A stretch of 64,000 nt of DNA from Alteromonas sp. RKMC-009 (GCF_003584565.2 NZ_CP031010.1:3162001-3226000); one strand, 5' to 3'; shown: positions 37,817 to 48,005, counted from the first letter of the stretch. Made by a program: numbers and translations. The notes: generated by a model not told the origin, from the letters alone.

Positions 37817-38392
37817 CTACTGCGAAGCGGGCGCGATAACAGCGGCAGTCACGGTATTTGCCACCACTGTTGAACGCTCGGCTACCTTGCCACACCCTCT
37901 GACAACAAACACGTGACAGTTAACGTTACTGCCACCAATCACATTACTTGAGCCTCTGCAGGCCTGCTCACGTACGAAAGCGGTTTTCGACCAGCTTTCA
38001 GTACGCATATCATTCTGATAATTACCGCTTCCGTTATGTTCCGAGCCGGTATTCAGTACCGAGGTGGTTACACGGCGGTCAGTCCAGTTCTGATCAGAAC
38101 AACTCAACGTATCGGAATCCGGATCAAACTGAGTTCCCTGACGAGCTTCTGACAGGGGATCGGTTTTACTGGAATCGGTCAGTAATATTTCGTCTTCTGC
38201 TTCAAAAAACACTCCGGCCAGTGCCGCTTCCGCAGCATCGAAAGCCTGGCCTGAACGCTGCATCGACACAGCCATTTTACTCTGTCCAAGACTTGACGAC
38301 ACAGCACTGACACCAAGGATAGTCAGTGATAACAAAATAAGCAGCGCCAGAATAAGCACCATACCTTGCTGAGGCTTTAATCCTTGCATCAC
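37817..38392 (-). CDS. pilX: Type IV pilus minor pilin PilX
   Basis: A 191-residue minor pilin: leader MMQGLKPQQG, then MVLILALLILLSLTILGVSAVSSSLGQSKMAVSMQ, typical of PilX, including lack of Glu5. The C-terminal domain has several Cys (CSDQNW, EQACRG, NCHVFVVRGCGK). It overlaps pilW by 4 nt and lies 5 nt from pilY1. Part of the priming complex with PilV, PilW, PilE and PilY1. Confidence 0.92.
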   Translation of the reverse strand: MMQGLKPQQGMVLILALLILLSLTILGVSAVSSSLGQSKMAVSMQRSGQAFDAAEAALAGVFFEAEDEILLTDSSKTDPLSEARQGTQFDPDSDTLSCSDQNWTDRRVTTSVLNTGSEHNGSGNYQNDMRTESWSKTAFVREQACRGSSNVIGGSNVNCHVFVVRGCGKVAERSTVVANTVTAAVIAPASQ

Positions 38393-39228
38393 AGGCTCCT
38401 CACAAAATTCTTCATATTGCGTAACGCCAGTGTTTGCGTGAACACCTGAAAATAGTGCCCGCTGTCAGTAGCTACCGCGCTCTCATTCAGTACGGCAATA
38501 TTACGGCTGGCGATATTTGAGACCTGAGAGGCATCACTTTTTAATAACACCCCGATGCGTACCGATACAACCTGGCGGTTAACCGCCCGCAATGCTGACA
38601 ACTGACTGGCGGTGACATACTGAACAGCTTGTCCCTGAGAACCGGTTGCGGTGGCCGTAACGCCGTACTGCACCTGAAAACTCACGACATTATCCATCAG
38701 AACCACCGACTTGCTGGTACCTGTTGCCGTTTTTACACCACGCAATGCCCGGCCATCGTATCCTGAACAATAGAGCTTTTCTCCGGACACGTAGTAGCGG
38801 TTCACCACGTGAAATTCGTCATTGCCTGTGTAGCCATAACGGTTTCCGGTGCAATCCTCCCGCCCCAGAAAATTCACAACCAGTTCATCATCAGCGCCGC
38901 TTCCGCCCTGGCTTGAGCCAAGGGATGCGCTGGACAGATAATCCCCCGGCAAGCCGACAGGCCGGTTCTGAATAAATGCCGCTTCAACAAGGGGGTCTAC
39001 CGTGGTATCCACTCTGGCTACTACCTGGTCGTAGCGCCCGGCCCCAATAACTTCGCGGTTCAGCCTTGCCATAACAAAACGTCCTGATTCCTGCACCTGG
39101 CTGACCGCCTGATTCAGGGAATTTGTCACTCTGGAACTGACCATTGTCTGGATCACTGCACCGCTGATCACCAGACCCAGCACCAGCGCGATCATCATTT
39201 CGATTAAGGTAAAGCCCCGCTGATTCAT
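38389..39228 (-). CDS. pilW: Type IV pilus minor pilin PilW
   Basis: A 279-residue minor pilin beginning MNQRG|FTLIEMMIALVLGLVISGAVIQTMV (Glu5 present), followed by the PilW-type helix and extracytoplasmic domain (SGRFVMARLNREVIGAGRYD; a Cys pair in EDCTGNRYGY and KLYCSGYDGRALRG). It overlaps pilV and pilX by 4 nt each, so the four small genes are translationally coupled. Confidence 0.93.
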   Translation of the reverse strand: MNQRGFTLIEMMIALVLGLVISGAVIQTMVSSRVTNSLNQAVSQVQESGRFVMARLNREVIGAGRYDQVVARVDTTVDPLVEAAFIQNRPVGLPGDYLSSASLGSSQGGSGADDELVVNFLGREDCTGNRYGYTGNDEFHVVNRYYVSGEKLYCSGYDGRALRGVKTATGTSKSVVLMDNVVSFQVQYGVTATATGSQGQAVQYVTASQLSALRAVNRQVVSVRIGVLLKSDASQVSNIASRNIAVLNESAVATDSGHYFQVFTQTLALRNMKNFVRSL

Positions 39229-39845
39229 AGTGTGATGTCCTTAACCACGCAGGCATTACTGTCGCCTGAGTCAGGGTTACACCGGGTATTTAACGTGTAC
39301 TGTTGCTTGGAGGAAGACGAAACCGGCCACGTCAACATAATATGAATGCGGGAGCCTGCTGAGCAGGTGTCCGCATCTCCGCTGTTACTGTCAGTGCAGG
39401 ACACATCTAATGTAATGGCTTTATTAGTTTGTACTGCTGCACAGGACAATGACCACGCATCGTACTGCGCTATCTGTGCTTCGCTGCATGTGCCGCTTTC
39501 ACAGTCAGGAATGGAAGAAGGCAGGCTCAGACAGTGACACGCATACGTATCACCGGAACCACAGGACAGCGTGGCAAAATTATAATTGTTACTACTGAAA
39601 TAAGCGTTATTCACTACCATTCCGTCGCCTGCCGTGGCCGGCCGCGTGGCAGCCCGTAACCGCTCTGCTACCTGTTCGGCAACCAGCTCAGACTGTGTGC
39701 GGCTTATCGCATCCCTGTTCGCAAAAGAACCCACAAATTGCAGCGATGCAACGCCAAGCAGACCGATAGCAAGCACGAACAACGTTATGAGGACTTCAAT
39801 GAAGCCCACACCGGTTTGCCGTTTTTGCAACGTATGCTGACGCAT
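39225..39845 (-). CDS. pilV: Type IV pilus minor pilin PilV
   Basis: First gene of the leftward minor-pilin operon. Prepilin site TG|VGFIEVLITLFVLAIGLLGVASLQ with Glu5; 206 residues; C-terminal domain rich in Cys. PilV, PilW, PilX and PilE with PilY1 form the tip complex that starts pilus polymerisation. The operon lies just downstream of ispH, the same place as the Pseudomonas aeruginosa fimU-pilVWXY1Y2E cluster, but no fimT or fimU gene precedes it here. Confidence 0.93.
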   Translation of the reverse strand: MRQHTLQKRQTGVGFIEVLITLFVLAIGLLGVASLQFVGSFANRDAISRTQSELVAEQVAERLRAATRPATAGDGMVVNNAYFSSNNYNFATLSCGSGDTYACHCLSLPSSIPDCESGTCSEAQIAQYDAWSLSCAAVQTNKAITLDVSCTDSNSGDADTCSAGSRIHIMLTWPVSSSSKQQYTLNTRCNPDSGDSNACVVKDITL

Positions 39846-39951
39846 AACTAGTCTACCTGTTCAAAAATTAAACTTACCCCGCATTTATCCTACATCAGAG
39901 GGGCATTTTAATAAGTATCGGCAGAAATCGTTGGGTATTGAAAAGTATAAT

Positions 39952-39975
39952 TCGCGGAGCAGCAACACTCCGCGA
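39952..39975 (-). terminator. Hairpin after ispH
   Basis: Perfect 8-bp inverted repeat (TCGCGGAG and CTCCGCGA) in the 156-nt gap between ispH and pilV, 26 nt past the ispH stop. On the minus strand it is followed by ATTATACTTTTC, a weak T-run. It probably separates the ileS-ispH transcript from the pil operon. Confidence 0.5.
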
Positions 39976-40001
39976 TGAAGAAAGGCGTAACGGGGAAGGA
40001 G

Positions 40002-40946
40002 TTAACTGACTTGTTTAATACGTAACTCTTTAGGCACGGCAAATTCTACGTTTTCTTCACGTCCGGGACGTTCAGAAGCACTTTGCGCTCCCCATGCCTT
40101 AAGCTGATTGACTACCCGCTGCACCAGCACTTCCGGCGCAGAGGCACCGGCGGTAACACCGATGTGTTCAACACCTTCAAGCCACGCTTTCTGAATACAA
40201 TTTTCATCGGCAATAAGATGCGCCTGCGCACCCATTTTTTCCGCGAGTTCGCGCAGACGGTTGGAGTTCGAACTGTTCGTAGCACCGACAACCAGCAACA
40301 CTTCGCAATCTGTCGCCAGTTCACGCACGGCATCCTGACGGTTTTGCGTAGCGTAACAAATGTCGTCTTTGCGAGGACCGCTGATTGCCGGGAATTTGTC
40401 TCGGAGTGCATCGATAACATCCGCAGTGTCATCTACCGATAACGTAGTCTGACTGCAGAAATACAAATGCTGCGGATCCTTCACTTCCAGTTTTGCAACA
40501 TCTTCGCTGGATTCCACCAGATAGATGCCACCTTCCGGATTATTGTACTGCCCCATCGTACCTTCTACTTCAGGGTGTCCGGCGTGACCGATGAGAATAC
40601 ATTCCGTGCCGGTTTTGCTGGCGCGTGTCACTTCCATATGCACTTTCGTTACCAGCGGACAGGTTGCATCAAACACTTTCAGTCCGCGGGCTTCTGCTTC
40701 TTTTCGTACTGCCTGAGAAACGCCGTGGGCAGAAAAAATAACGATACTGTCGTCCGGCACTTCATCAAGTTCATCAACAAACAGTGCGCCACGCTCTTTC
40801 AGACCATCCACAACAAATTTATTGTGAACCACTTCATGACGTACATAGATAGGCGGGCTGAACATTTCCAGTGCACGTTCAACAATAGTGATGGCACGGT
40901 CTACACCCGCACAGAAGCCTCGGGGATTGGCAAGATGTATTTGCAT
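40002..40946 (-). CDS. ispH: 4-hydroxy-3-methylbut-2-enyl diphosphate reductase
   Basis: Iron-sulfur enzyme that makes IPP and DMAPP in the last step of the MEP isoprenoid pathway. The three cluster-ligating Cys are in GFCAGV (Cys12), DATCPLV and [11 protein letters not shown], and the active-site Glu region VEGTMGQY is present. Length 314 is normal. The ATG at 40946 follows GGAGCG. It ends the ribF-ileS-lspA-fkpB-ispH block, the same order as in E. coli. Confidence 0.98.
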   Translation of the reverse strand: MQIHLANPRGFCAGVDRAITIVERALEMFSPPIYVRHEVVHNKFVVDGLKERGALFVDELDEVPDDSIVIFSAHGVSQAVRKEAEARGLKVFDATCPLVTKVHMEVTRASKTGTECILIGHAGHPEVEGTMGQYNNPEGGIYLVESSEDVAKLEVKDPQHLYFCSQTTLSVDDTADVIDALRDKFPAISGPRKDDICYATQNRQDAVRELATDCEVLLVVGATNSSNSNRLRELAEKMGAQAHLIADENCIQKAWLEGVEHIGVTAGASAPEVLVQRVVNQLKAWGAQSASERPGREENVEFAVPKELRIKQVS

Positions 40947-40964
40947 AAAACGCTCCGCTAAACC

Positions 40965-41411
40965 TTACGCTGCAGAATTAATTACGTCGATTATCTCGAC
41001 ATCGAAAATCACCGTCTGACCTGCCAGCGGATGATTGAAATCTACGGTAACAGAATCACCGGCAAGACTTCTGACAATGCCCGGTACTTCGCTGCCGTCA
41101 GGCTGTGAAAACGCCACGATCATACCTTCCTCAAGGTTTAGATCATGGCTGAAACGGGTGCGTTCCATATGATGGATATTATCCGGATTAGGCTGACCGA
41201 AAGCGTCTTCAGGGGCCAGCGTAAAAGCCTTTTTATCGCCTTTACTCAAACCCAGCAGGCACGCTTCAAAATTAGGTGTCAGGCTGCCATCGCCCATCAC
41301 CAGCTTGGCCGGCTTATTCAGACGGGTACTGTCAGCGGCAGAACCGTCTTCCAGCTTTAAATCGAAGTGCATGATCACTTCAGATTGGGCATTAATCACA
41401 AAATCACTCAT
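40965..41411 (-). CDS. fkpB: FKBP-type peptidyl-prolyl isomerase FkpB (SlpA)
   Basis: SlyD-like prolyl isomerase of 148 residues with FKBP core LKLEDGSAADSTRLNKPAKLVMGDG and insert-in-flap segment PEDAFGQPNPDNIHHMER, and without a His-rich tail. NHPLAGQTVIFDVEIIDV closes the fold. The start at ATG 41411 has an AGGAGC ribosome-binding site. Its position between lspA and ispH is the conserved location of fkpB. Confidence 0.95.
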   Translation of the reverse strand: MSDFVINAQSEVIMHFDLKLEDGSAADSTRLNKPAKLVMGDGSLTPNFEACLLGLSKGDKKAFTLAPEDAFGQPNPDNIHHMERTRFSHDLNLEEGMIVAFSQPDGSEVPGIVRSLAGDSVTVDFNHPLAGQTVIFDVEIIDVINSAA

Positions 41412-41425
41412 ACTGCGTGCTCCTG

Positions 41426-41944
41426 TTACGAATTTGAACCGGCGCTCTCAGACGCATTGCTTTCATCTTTACTGGTAAGCATGTCCCACACCAGTAAGGC
41501 AGCACCAATAAAAATGGCGCTGTCTGCAAGGTTAAAAGCCGGCCAGTGTGACTGACCAACATAAAAGTCTAAAAAGTCGATAACGAAACCGTGAACCAGC
41601 CGGTCGTAAACGTTACCTATAGCACCGCCCAAAATAAAACAAAACGCTACCGGTAACAGCTTCTGCCCTTTTCCGGCCTGTTTCAGCCACCATAAAATAA
41701 CGGCACTCACCCCTACTGCAATAGCGGTAAAAAACCACCGTTGCCAGCCTGAGGCATCATGCAAAAAGCTGAACGCGGCACCGTAGTTACGTACATAAGT
41801 TAAGTTGAAAAACGGCAATATCTGAATGGACTCAGACAATGCCATTTTGCCGATAACTTCGTACTTGCTCCATAAATCCAGTACCACCACGACAGCACTT
41901 ATCCATAAAAAGCGCAGGCCGGTATCAGTCAACAGTTTAGGCAT
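41426..41944 (-). CDS. lspA: Lipoprotein signal peptidase (signal peptidase II)
   Basis: Polytopic aspartyl protease that cleaves prolipoprotein signal peptides before the diacylglyceryl-modified Cys. Four transmembrane helices are seen. The catalytic Asp pair is in [15 protein letters not shown] and FNLADSAIF, and the NYGAAFSFL segment is conserved. Length 172. The ATG at 41944 overlaps the ileS stop by 8 nt. Confidence 0.97.
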   Translation of the reverse strand: MPKLLTDTGLRFLWISAVVVVLDLWSKYEVIGKMALSESIQILPFFNLTYVRNYGAAFSFLHDASGWQRWFFTAIAVGVSAVILWWLKQAGKGQKLLPVAFCFILGGAIGNVYDRLVHGFVIDFLDFYVGQSHWPAFNLADSAIFIGAALLVWDMLTSKDESNASESAGSNS

Positions 41945-44756
41945 ATTGACGATTTTCCCCTACACCGTCGACGTTAGTTACACAACGTCCGCATAATTCA
42001 GGGTGCGCTTCATGACTGCCCACGTCATCACGGTGATGCCAGCAGCGAACACATTTTTCACCGCTGCTCTTCGTCACTTCAATGAACAGGCCATCCAGCT
42101 CTGTGGCTTTCGCGCTGTCTGTTTTTTCGCTTAACGGCAACAGCTCAACACCGGAAGTAATCAGGACGAAACGCAGTTCATCTTCCAGCTTGTCCAGTAC
42201 AGATTTCAGTGCGTCATCTGCGAACAGTTTAATATTCGCTTCCAGTGAACCACCTAACTGACCGTCCTTACGCGCCTGCTCCATCGCCTGGTTGGCCGCG
42301 TCTTTCACTGTCATCACTTTATGCCAGTAAGCATCGTTGAAGCCGCCTTCTGTCGCAAAGCCACCGAGACCTTCGTACCAGGCTTCAGTGAAAACAAACT
42401 CACTACGCTCACCGGGTAACGCATCCCAGATTTCCTGAGCAGTGAAACTGGTGACCGGTGCCATCCAACGAACCAGCGCTTCGATGATGTGGTACAACGC
42501 AGTTTGGCACGAACGACGGGCATTGCTATCCCCTTTCGCCGTGTATTGACGATCTTTAATGATATCCAGATAAAAACTGCCCAGTTCAATTGAACAGAAG
42601 TGAGTCAGTTTTTGTGATACCACCAGCATGTCGTAATTGTTGTACGCTTCAATGATTTCATTTTGCAGCTTTTCAGTGCGGGCAACGATCCAGCGATCCA
42701 GAGCAACCATATTGTCCGGTGCAACCGCATCTTTAACCGGGTCGAAGCCATTCAGGTTAGCCAGCAGAAAACGGGCAGTGTTACGGATCCGGCGGTACGC
42801 ATCAGCAGCACGTTTTAAAATCTCATCGCTCACCGCGATTTCGCCGCGATAGTCAGTCGACGCTACCCACAAGCGCAGTATGTCTGCGCCCAGCTTGTTT
42901 GTGACCTGCTGCGGCGCGACCACGTTACCGATGGACTTGGACATCTTACGGCCCTGCGCGTCCACAGTGAAACCGTGCGTCAGCACTTCTTTATAAGGAG
43001 CGTGACCATACATAGCTGTGGAGGTCATTAAGGACGACATGAACCAGCCACGGTGCTGGTCAGAACCTTCTAGGTACAAGTCAGCGCTGGCCGGAATATC
43101 GTCTCTACGCTCAACAACAAAATAATGCGTTACACCTGAGTCAAACCATACGTCCAGCGTATCTGTCACCTTTTCGTACTGCTCAGCATCAGCACCTAAC
43201 AGTGCGGCATCGTCCAGATCCCACCAGGCCTGTATCCCTTTATGCTCAACAGCTTGCGCAACCGTTTCGATGATTGCGGCAGTCTCCGGGTGTAGTTCAC
43301 CGGAAACGCTGTGTACATAAAGGGGGATGGGAACGCCCCAGGTACGCTGACGAGAAATACACCAGTCGGGACGACCCTCTACCATTTTCTCAATGCGGTT
43401 CTGGCCCCACTCAGGGATCCACTCTGTCTTCTCTATTTGTTCCAGAGACGCTTTTCTCAGGCCTTTTTTATCCATGCTGATAAACCACTGAGGCGTAGCA
43501 CGGAAAATGATTGGCGTTTTATGGCGCCAGCAATGGGGATAGCTGTGCTCATAATTGATATTCAGCAGCAGGTTGCCGTTCTCTTCGAGCTTTTCGATGA
43601 TCGGTTTGTTTGCTTTAAACACGAACTGACCGGCAAACAGCGGCGTTTCGTCATTATAGACACCGTTGTTTGCAACAGGGTTGTATACTTCGATGTCGTA
43701 TTGCTTACCAACATTGAAGTCGTCCACACCGTGAGCCGGTGCTGTGTGTACAAGGCCGGTACCGGAATCCGTAGTAACGTGGTCACCTAAAATGAACGGT
43801 ACAGTAATATCCAGGAACGGGTGATTTACGGTCAGCTTTTCAAGTGACTGGCCCGTGCAGGTTGCCACTGTTTTAAAGTTTTCCACGCTGTAACGTGACA
43901 TACAGCTTTCGACCAGATCTTCCGCCAGGATTATCCAGTCACCGCCGTCCAGTTCGACCAGCGAATAGGTCAATTCAGGATGCAAACTAATCGCACGGTT
44001 GGCAGGCAATGTCCATGGCGTGGTGGTCCAGATAACCGCTGACGCATTGTGCGCTTTTAAGTCACCGGCAGACACACCAAATGCAGCAGCAATTGCGTCT
44101 GCATCCGCTACCGGGAATTTCACATCGATAGCTGGCGAAACCTTATCTTTATATTCAACTTCTGCTTCTGCCAGCGCTGAACCACAATCTGTACACCAGT
44201 GAACCGGTTTAAAACCTTTTTCCAGATGTCCGGAATCTGCAATTTTGCCCAGCGCGCGGATGATGTCTGCCTCAGATTTAAAATCCATGGTTTTATAGGG
44301 ATTATCCCACTCACCAAACACACCGAGGCGTTTAAAATCTGCCATCTGGCCATCGATTTGCTTTTGCGCGTAGTCGCGGCACTTCTGACGAAACTCAGCC
44401 GCAGAGACTTTTACGCCCGGCTTACCGACTTTCTTTTCAACCATTAATTCGATGGGCAGACCGTGACAATCCCAACCGGGAACATAAGGCGCATCGAAAT
44501 CAGATAAGGTTTTAGCCTTAACGATAATGTCTTTCAGAATTTTGTTTACAGCGTGACCAATGTGAATATCACCGTTCGCATAAGGAGGGCCATCGTGCAA
44601 AATAAATGGCGTCTTACCTGCTTTTGCTGCGCGAATTTGTTTGTACAGGTCTTTTTCCTGCCAATCGTTAAGCATCGCCGGTTCTCTTTGCGCTAAGTTG
44701 CCACGCATAGGAAAAGGCGTTTCCGGTAAATTCAATGTCGGTTTGTAATCGCTCAT
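41937..44756 (-). CDS. ileS: Isoleucyl-tRNA synthetase
   Basis: Class I aminoacyl-tRNA synthetase of the bacterial (IleS1) type. HIGH motif in [16 protein letters not shown] (about residue 60); KMSKS motif in [10 protein letters not shown] (about 603); the CP1 editing domain lies between, with [12 protein letters not shown]. The C-terminal zinc finger [12 protein letters not shown] ... CGRCV is intact. I use the ATG at 44756 ([13 protein letters not shown]), matching E. coli; an extension of seven residues is not conserved. Length 939. Confidence 0.98.
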   Translation of the reverse strand: MSDYKPTLNLPETPFPMRGNLAQREPAMLNDWQEKDLYKQIRAAKAGKTPFILHDGPPYANGDIHIGHAVNKILKDIIVKAKTLSDFDAPYVPGWDCHGLPIELMVEKKVGKPGVKVSAAEFRQKCRDYAQKQIDGQMADFKRLGVFGEWDNPYKTMDFKSEADIIRALGKIADSGHLEKGFKPVHWCTDCGSALAEAEVEYKDKVSPAIDVKFPVADADAIAAAFGVSAGDLKAHNASAVIWTTTPWTLPANRAISLHPELTYSLVELDGGDWIILAEDLVESCMSRYSVENFKTVATCTGQSLEKLTVNHPFLDITVPFILGDHVTTDSGTGLVHTAPAHGVDDFNVGKQYDIEVYNPVANNGVYNDETPLFAGQFVFKANKPIIEKLEENGNLLLNINYEHSYPHCWRHKTPIIFRATPQWFISMDKKGLRKASLEQIEKTEWIPEWGQNRIEKMVEGRPDWCISRQRTWGVPIPLYVHSVSGELHPETAAIIETVAQAVEHKGIQAWWDLDDAALLGADAEQYEKVTDTLDVWFDSGVTHYFVVERRDDIPASADLYLEGSDQHRGWFMSSLMTSTAMYGHAPYKEVLTHGFTVDAQGRKMSKSIGNVVAPQQVTNKLGADILRLWVASTDYRGEIAVSDEILKRAADAYRRIRNTARFLLANLNGFDPVKDAVAPDNMVALDRWIVARTEKLQNEIIEAYNNYDMLVVSQKLTHFCSIELGSFYLDIIKDRQYTAKGDSNARRSCQTALYHIIEALVRWMAPVTSFTAQEIWDALPGERSEFVFTEAWYEGLGGFATEGGFNDAYWHKVMTVKDAANQAMEQARKDGQLGGSLEANIKLFADDALKSVLDKLEDELRFVLITSGVELLPLSEKTDSAKATELDGLFIEVTKSSGEKCVRCWHHRDDVGSHEAHPELCGRCVTNVDGVGENRQYA

Positions 44757-44810
44757 AAACTCGTTATTTCCGTCCACCTGCCGTTGCGAAAAGTCGCAAC
44801 AATTTGATAA

Positions 44811-45743
44811 TTAAATGCCGGCAATGCCAAACAGCGCTCTTGCTGCCTGCGCATCGCGCTGAATCTGTTGTTTCAATGCGTCAAATGACGCGAATTTTTC
44901 CTCATCCCGTAATTTCTTTACCGGATAGACTTTTATCTGCCCGCCGTACAGCGAACCGCTATAGCCAAATATATGCACTTCCAGTTGCGTGCGTTTTCCT
45001 GCCACCGTCGGACGGGAACCCACATTGGCTACGCCATAATAGCGGGTGCCATTCACATCCACGGTTACGGCAAATACGCCGTTAATGGCCGGGCGGGAAC
45101 GTTTCAGTAATACATTGGCAGTCGGGAACCCGATTGTGCGCCCTTTTTTCTCCCCGTGTACCACCCGACCATCTATCACGAATGGCCGTCCCAGCATGTT
45201 ACCGGCTTTTTCAAATTCACCGGCAGCCAGTACTTCACGCACTGCTGTGGAACTGATGCGGCAATCATCGACCATAAAGCTCTGGGTACTTGCGACTTCA
45301 AACCCCATGCTCTGCCCTGCCCGCTGCAACATGGAAAAGTCACCGCGGCGACCACGGCCAAAACGGAAGTCATCGCCTACCACCAGGAATTTCACGCCGA
45401 GACGCTCAACCAGCAACTCTTCGATAAAGGTGTCTGCAGACTGACTGGCAAAATACTCGTCAAAGCGGACACACAATAAACGGTCAACATCCTGTGCTTT
45501 CAGTAACTGATATTTTTCCCGTAAGGTACTCAGGCGCGCAGGAGCTGTATCGGGACTGAACAGCTCTTCGGGCTGAGGCTCAAAAACCATAACGGTAGAA
45601 GGCAAGCCGAGTTCACGGGTTTTTTCATGTACATTTGCCAGTACTGCCTGATGGCCCCGGTGAACACCGTCAAACTTGCCAATAGTCAGCACGCACCCGC
45701 TATGATCGGGGCGCAAATTATGAAGACCGCGAATTAATTCCAC
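44811..45743 (-). CDS. ribF: Riboflavin kinase / FAD synthetase
   Basis: Bifunctional enzyme that converts riboflavin to FMN and then FAD. The N-terminal FMN adenylyltransferase domain has GKFDGVHRGHQ (about residue 22) and VGDDFRFGRGR; the C-terminal flavokinase domain has RTIGFPTANV and the GVANVGSRPT segment. The longest frame starts with TTG at 45782, but family length and alignment favour a GTG at 45743 (VELIRGLHNL), giving 310 residues against 313 in E. coli; the ribosome-binding site is weak, so the start is moderately certain. Located upstream of ileS as in E. coli. Confidence 0.95.
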   Translation of the reverse strand: MELIRGLHNLRPDHSGCVLTIGKFDGVHRGHQAVLANVHEKTRELGLPSTVMVFEPQPEELFSPDTAPARLSTLREKYQLLKAQDVDRLLCVRFDEYFASQSADTFIEELLVERLGVKFLVVGDDFRFGRGRRGDFSMLQRAGQSMGFEVASTQSFMVDDCRISSTAVREVLAAGEFEKAGNMLGRPFVIDGRVVHGEKKGRTIGFPTANVLLKRSRPAINGVFAVTVDVNGTRYYGVANVGSRPTVAGKRTQLEVHIFGYSGSLYGGQIKVYPVKKLRDEEKFASFDALKQQIQRDAQAARALFGIAGI

Positions 45744-45833
45744 TTGCTGCCGGGTTCCTGTAAGCCTGAGACTGAATGACAAAGCTCGCGATTATAAACG
45801 ACCCGCACCGTAATACCAATCGTTGCGCATAGT

Positions 45834-47393
45834 TTATCCGCCAAATGCCCGAAAGTGTCGTTTGCGGACACCTGAAACAAGCAAAATGAAGAGGAAAACA
45901 GCCACAGCGGAGCCAATAGTGAGAGTCACATGATAAATTTGTGCAGTTAAATCCAGCGCATAAAATGCGTCCCCCTGATCAAAATACACAATGACACCCG
46001 CCATCAGAATGCTGGCAATCACCACCTTAAAAAGGAAAAAAAGCGTTTCTCTGCTGGCCCTGTACACACCGTTTTTATGCAGTGTTGTGTAAAGCAGACC
46101 GGCATTCAGTGTGGCTGACAAAGAGGTCGCAATAGCGAGGCCAATATAGCCGTAAGGAATAGCGAAAATCAGGTTAAACACCATATTGGCAATCATGCAC
46201 CAGATCCCGAATTTTACTGGTGTTTTGGTATCCTGCCGTGAAAAGAACCCGGGCGCGAGCACTTTTACCCACATAAAACTGACCAGTCCGAAGGCATAGG
46301 CCACCAGCGAATAGGATGCCATACGGGCGGTTTCAGCAGTGAAGGCACCACGCTGGAAAATAACTGTCATAATCGGCTCAGCCATAAATGCCAGACCCAC
46401 AGCAGCAGGAATACCCAGTAAAGACACCATCCGTACGCCCCAGTCCATGTTACCACTGAATGCTTTGGGGTCGTTCGCCACATGATTGCGCGACAAAGTC
46501 GGCAGAATGACCGTTGCGATGGCAATACCGAACAAACCGAGTGGAAACTCCAGCAACCGGTCTGAATAATAAAGCCAACTGATTGAGCCGGTAACAAGAA
46601 AACTGGCAATGAGAGTGTCGAACAGCAGATTGATCTGCCCTACCGACACACCAAACAGTGCGGGGATCATTAATGTGCGTACTTTCACCACACCGGGATC
46701 ATGCCAGCCCCATTTTGGCTTTACCAGTAATCCGGCCCGGTACAGAAACGGCAGTTGGAATAGAAGCTGAACGATACCGCCAATAAAGACGCCCCATGCC
46801 AGCGCAAAAGCCGGCTGGGATAAAGCCGGTGCCACGAACCAGGCGCATAATATGATACAGATGTTCAGTAATACCGGCGTAAAGGCAGCCACGGCAAAGC
46901 GGTTTAACGTATTTAAAATCGCCCCGGCCAATCCGGTTAATGTGATAAAGGCAAGATAAGGAAAGGTGATTTTAAGCATGACAGAAGCGAGCTCAAATTT
47001 TTCACCGGCTTCCTCTCCCTGCCACCAGGCAATAAACCAGCCTGTACCAAAAATGGCTGTGAGTACCGGGGAAGCAAGAACACCCAATATGGCGACCACA
47101 AAAACAATCGCACCCAACGTACCGGAGACCCTCGCAATAAAAGCCCGCAGTTCTGCCTTGTCGTCCTGATGGTGCACTTCGGTCAGCACAGGAATAAATG
47201 CCTGGGCAAACGCCCCTTCAGCAAACAGGCGTCGCAGGAAGTTGGGAATTTTGTTTGCGAAGAAGAATACGTCAGCTGCCGCGCCATCTCCCATGAGTTT
47301 CGCTACAACAACATCCCTGACCAACCCAAGTATGCGGGAGATAAATGTCATCACGCTGACAATGATCCCCGACTTCAATAACTTTCCTGACAC
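45834..47393 (-). CDS. murJ: Lipid II flippase MurJ
   Basis: Fourteen-helix MOP-superfamily membrane protein that moves lipid II across the inner membrane for peptidoglycan synthesis. The conserved N-terminus SGIIVSVMTFISRILGLVRDVVVAKLMG and the loop NKIPNFLRRLFAEGAFAQAFIPVLTE are diagnostic. No ATG lies near the right place. A GTG at 47393 preceded by AGGG at 5 nt gives 519 residues (E. coli 511), while the longest frame adds about 48 unconserved residues. Divergent from rpsT, as in E. coli. Confidence 0.95.
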   Translation of the reverse strand: MSGKLLKSGIIVSVMTFISRILGLVRDVVVAKLMGDGAAADVFFFANKIPNFLRRLFAEGAFAQAFIPVLTEVHHQDDKAELRAFIARVSGTLGAIVFVVAILGVLASPVLTAIFGTGWFIAWWQGEEAGEKFELASVMLKITFPYLAFITLTGLAGAILNTLNRFAVAAFTPVLLNICIILCAWFVAPALSQPAFALAWGVFIGGIVQLLFQLPFLYRAGLLVKPKWGWHDPGVVKVRTLMIPALFGVSVGQINLLFDTLIASFLVTGSISWLYYSDRLLEFPLGLFGIAIATVILPTLSRNHVANDPKAFSGNMDWGVRMVSLLGIPAAVGLAFMAEPIMTVIFQRGAFTAETARMASYSLVAYAFGLVSFMWVKVLAPGFFSRQDTKTPVKFGIWCMIANMVFNLIFAIPYGYIGLAIATSLSATLNAGLLYTTLHKNGVYRASRETLFFLFKVVIASILMAGVIVYFDQGDAFYALDLTAQIYHVTLTIGSAVAVFLFILLVSGVRKRHFRAFGG

Positions 47394-47544
47394 ACGCGCC
47401 CTGCTAACTGAAAAATTCAGACCGCCACTATAGCGGAAGCGGGGGTTTGACGAAATCTCCGCAGAGAAAAATTCTGTACCGTAACAGTGTGTTGAATTAA
47501 AGATGAAAAAAACATGACAGACAGATGAATTCCCCATTTTGCCC

Positions 47545-47553
47545 TGCTATAAT
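47545..47553 (+). promoter_or_regulatory. Upstream promoter of rpsT (extended -10)
   Basis: TGCTATAAT (47545-47553) is a perfect -10 hexamer with the extended TGn element; no good -35 hexamer precedes it. In E. coli rpsT also has two tandem promoters, and this would be the upstream one. Use in this organism is inferred. Confidence 0.6.
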
Positions 47554-47593
47554 CCGCGCATCTCACGGGGGATGCCTTTATTGCGCAATCTCA

Positions 47594-47629
47594 AAACTAT
47601 TTTTCCTGAGGTGTCGGGCAAAATAGTTT
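47594..47629. repeat. Inverted repeat overlapping the downstream rpsT promoter
   Basis: Perfect 10-bp inverted arms AAACTATTTT (47594-47603) and AAAATAGTTT (47620-47629) separated by 16 nt. The right arm overlaps the -35 hexamer of the second rpsT promoter, and the whole repeat lies inside the transcript from the first promoter. The 308-nt gap between murJ and rpsT contains only these promoter elements and this repeat. Confidence 0.75.
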
Positions 47630-47656
47630 GACATTTGGTCGCCGGATGAGCATAAT
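47628..47656 (+). promoter_or_regulatory. Sigma-70 promoter of rpsT
   Basis: Consensus -35 TTGACA (47628-47633), a 17-nt spacer and -10 CATAAT (47651-47656), ending 45 nt before the rpsT start. This is the best housekeeping promoter visible in the window. Confidence 0.85.
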
Positions 47657-47701
47657 CCGCACCCTATTTTTTAGACATGTATTTATTTTGGGAGTTACAC
47701 C

Positions 47702-47962
47702 TTGGCTAACATTAAGTCTGCTAAGAAACGTGCAATTCAAGCCGAAAAGCGTCGTCAGCATAATGCCAGCCGTCGCTCCATGACTCGTACAAGCATCAAG
47801 AAAGTAGTTGCCGCTATCGCTGCAGGTGATAAAGAAGGTGCACAAGCTGCACTGGCCGCTGCTACTCCGGTACTTGACAGAATGGCAACCAAAGGTTTGA
47901 TTCACAAGAACAAAGCTGCTCGTCATAAGAGCCGTCTGTCTGCGCAAATTAAAGCGCTGTAA
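47702..47962 (+). CDS. rpsT: Ribosomal protein S20
   Basis: Small basic primary-binding protein of the 30S subunit, 86 residues ([21 protein letters not shown] to [10 protein letters not shown]). The initiation codon is TTG (47702), the same rare UUG start that E. coli rpsT uses and on which its autoregulation depends. Upstream are a consensus promoter and, further up, an extended -10; a strong terminator follows 18 nt after the stop. Confidence 0.98.
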   Translation: MANIKSAKKRAIQAEKRRQHNASRRSMTRTSIKKVVAAIAAGDKEGAQAALAAATPVLDRMATKGLIHKNKAARHKSRLSAQIKAL

Positions 47963-47980
47963 GACAATCTGACGAGAAGT

Positions 47981-48005
47981 AAAAAGCGCCTTAAGGCGCT
48001 TTTTT
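47981..48005 (+). terminator. Intrinsic terminator of rpsT
   Basis: Perfect self-complementary hairpin AAAAAGCGCC-TTAA-GGCGCTTTTT with a long T-run, 18 nt after the stop codon. Confidence 0.95.
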
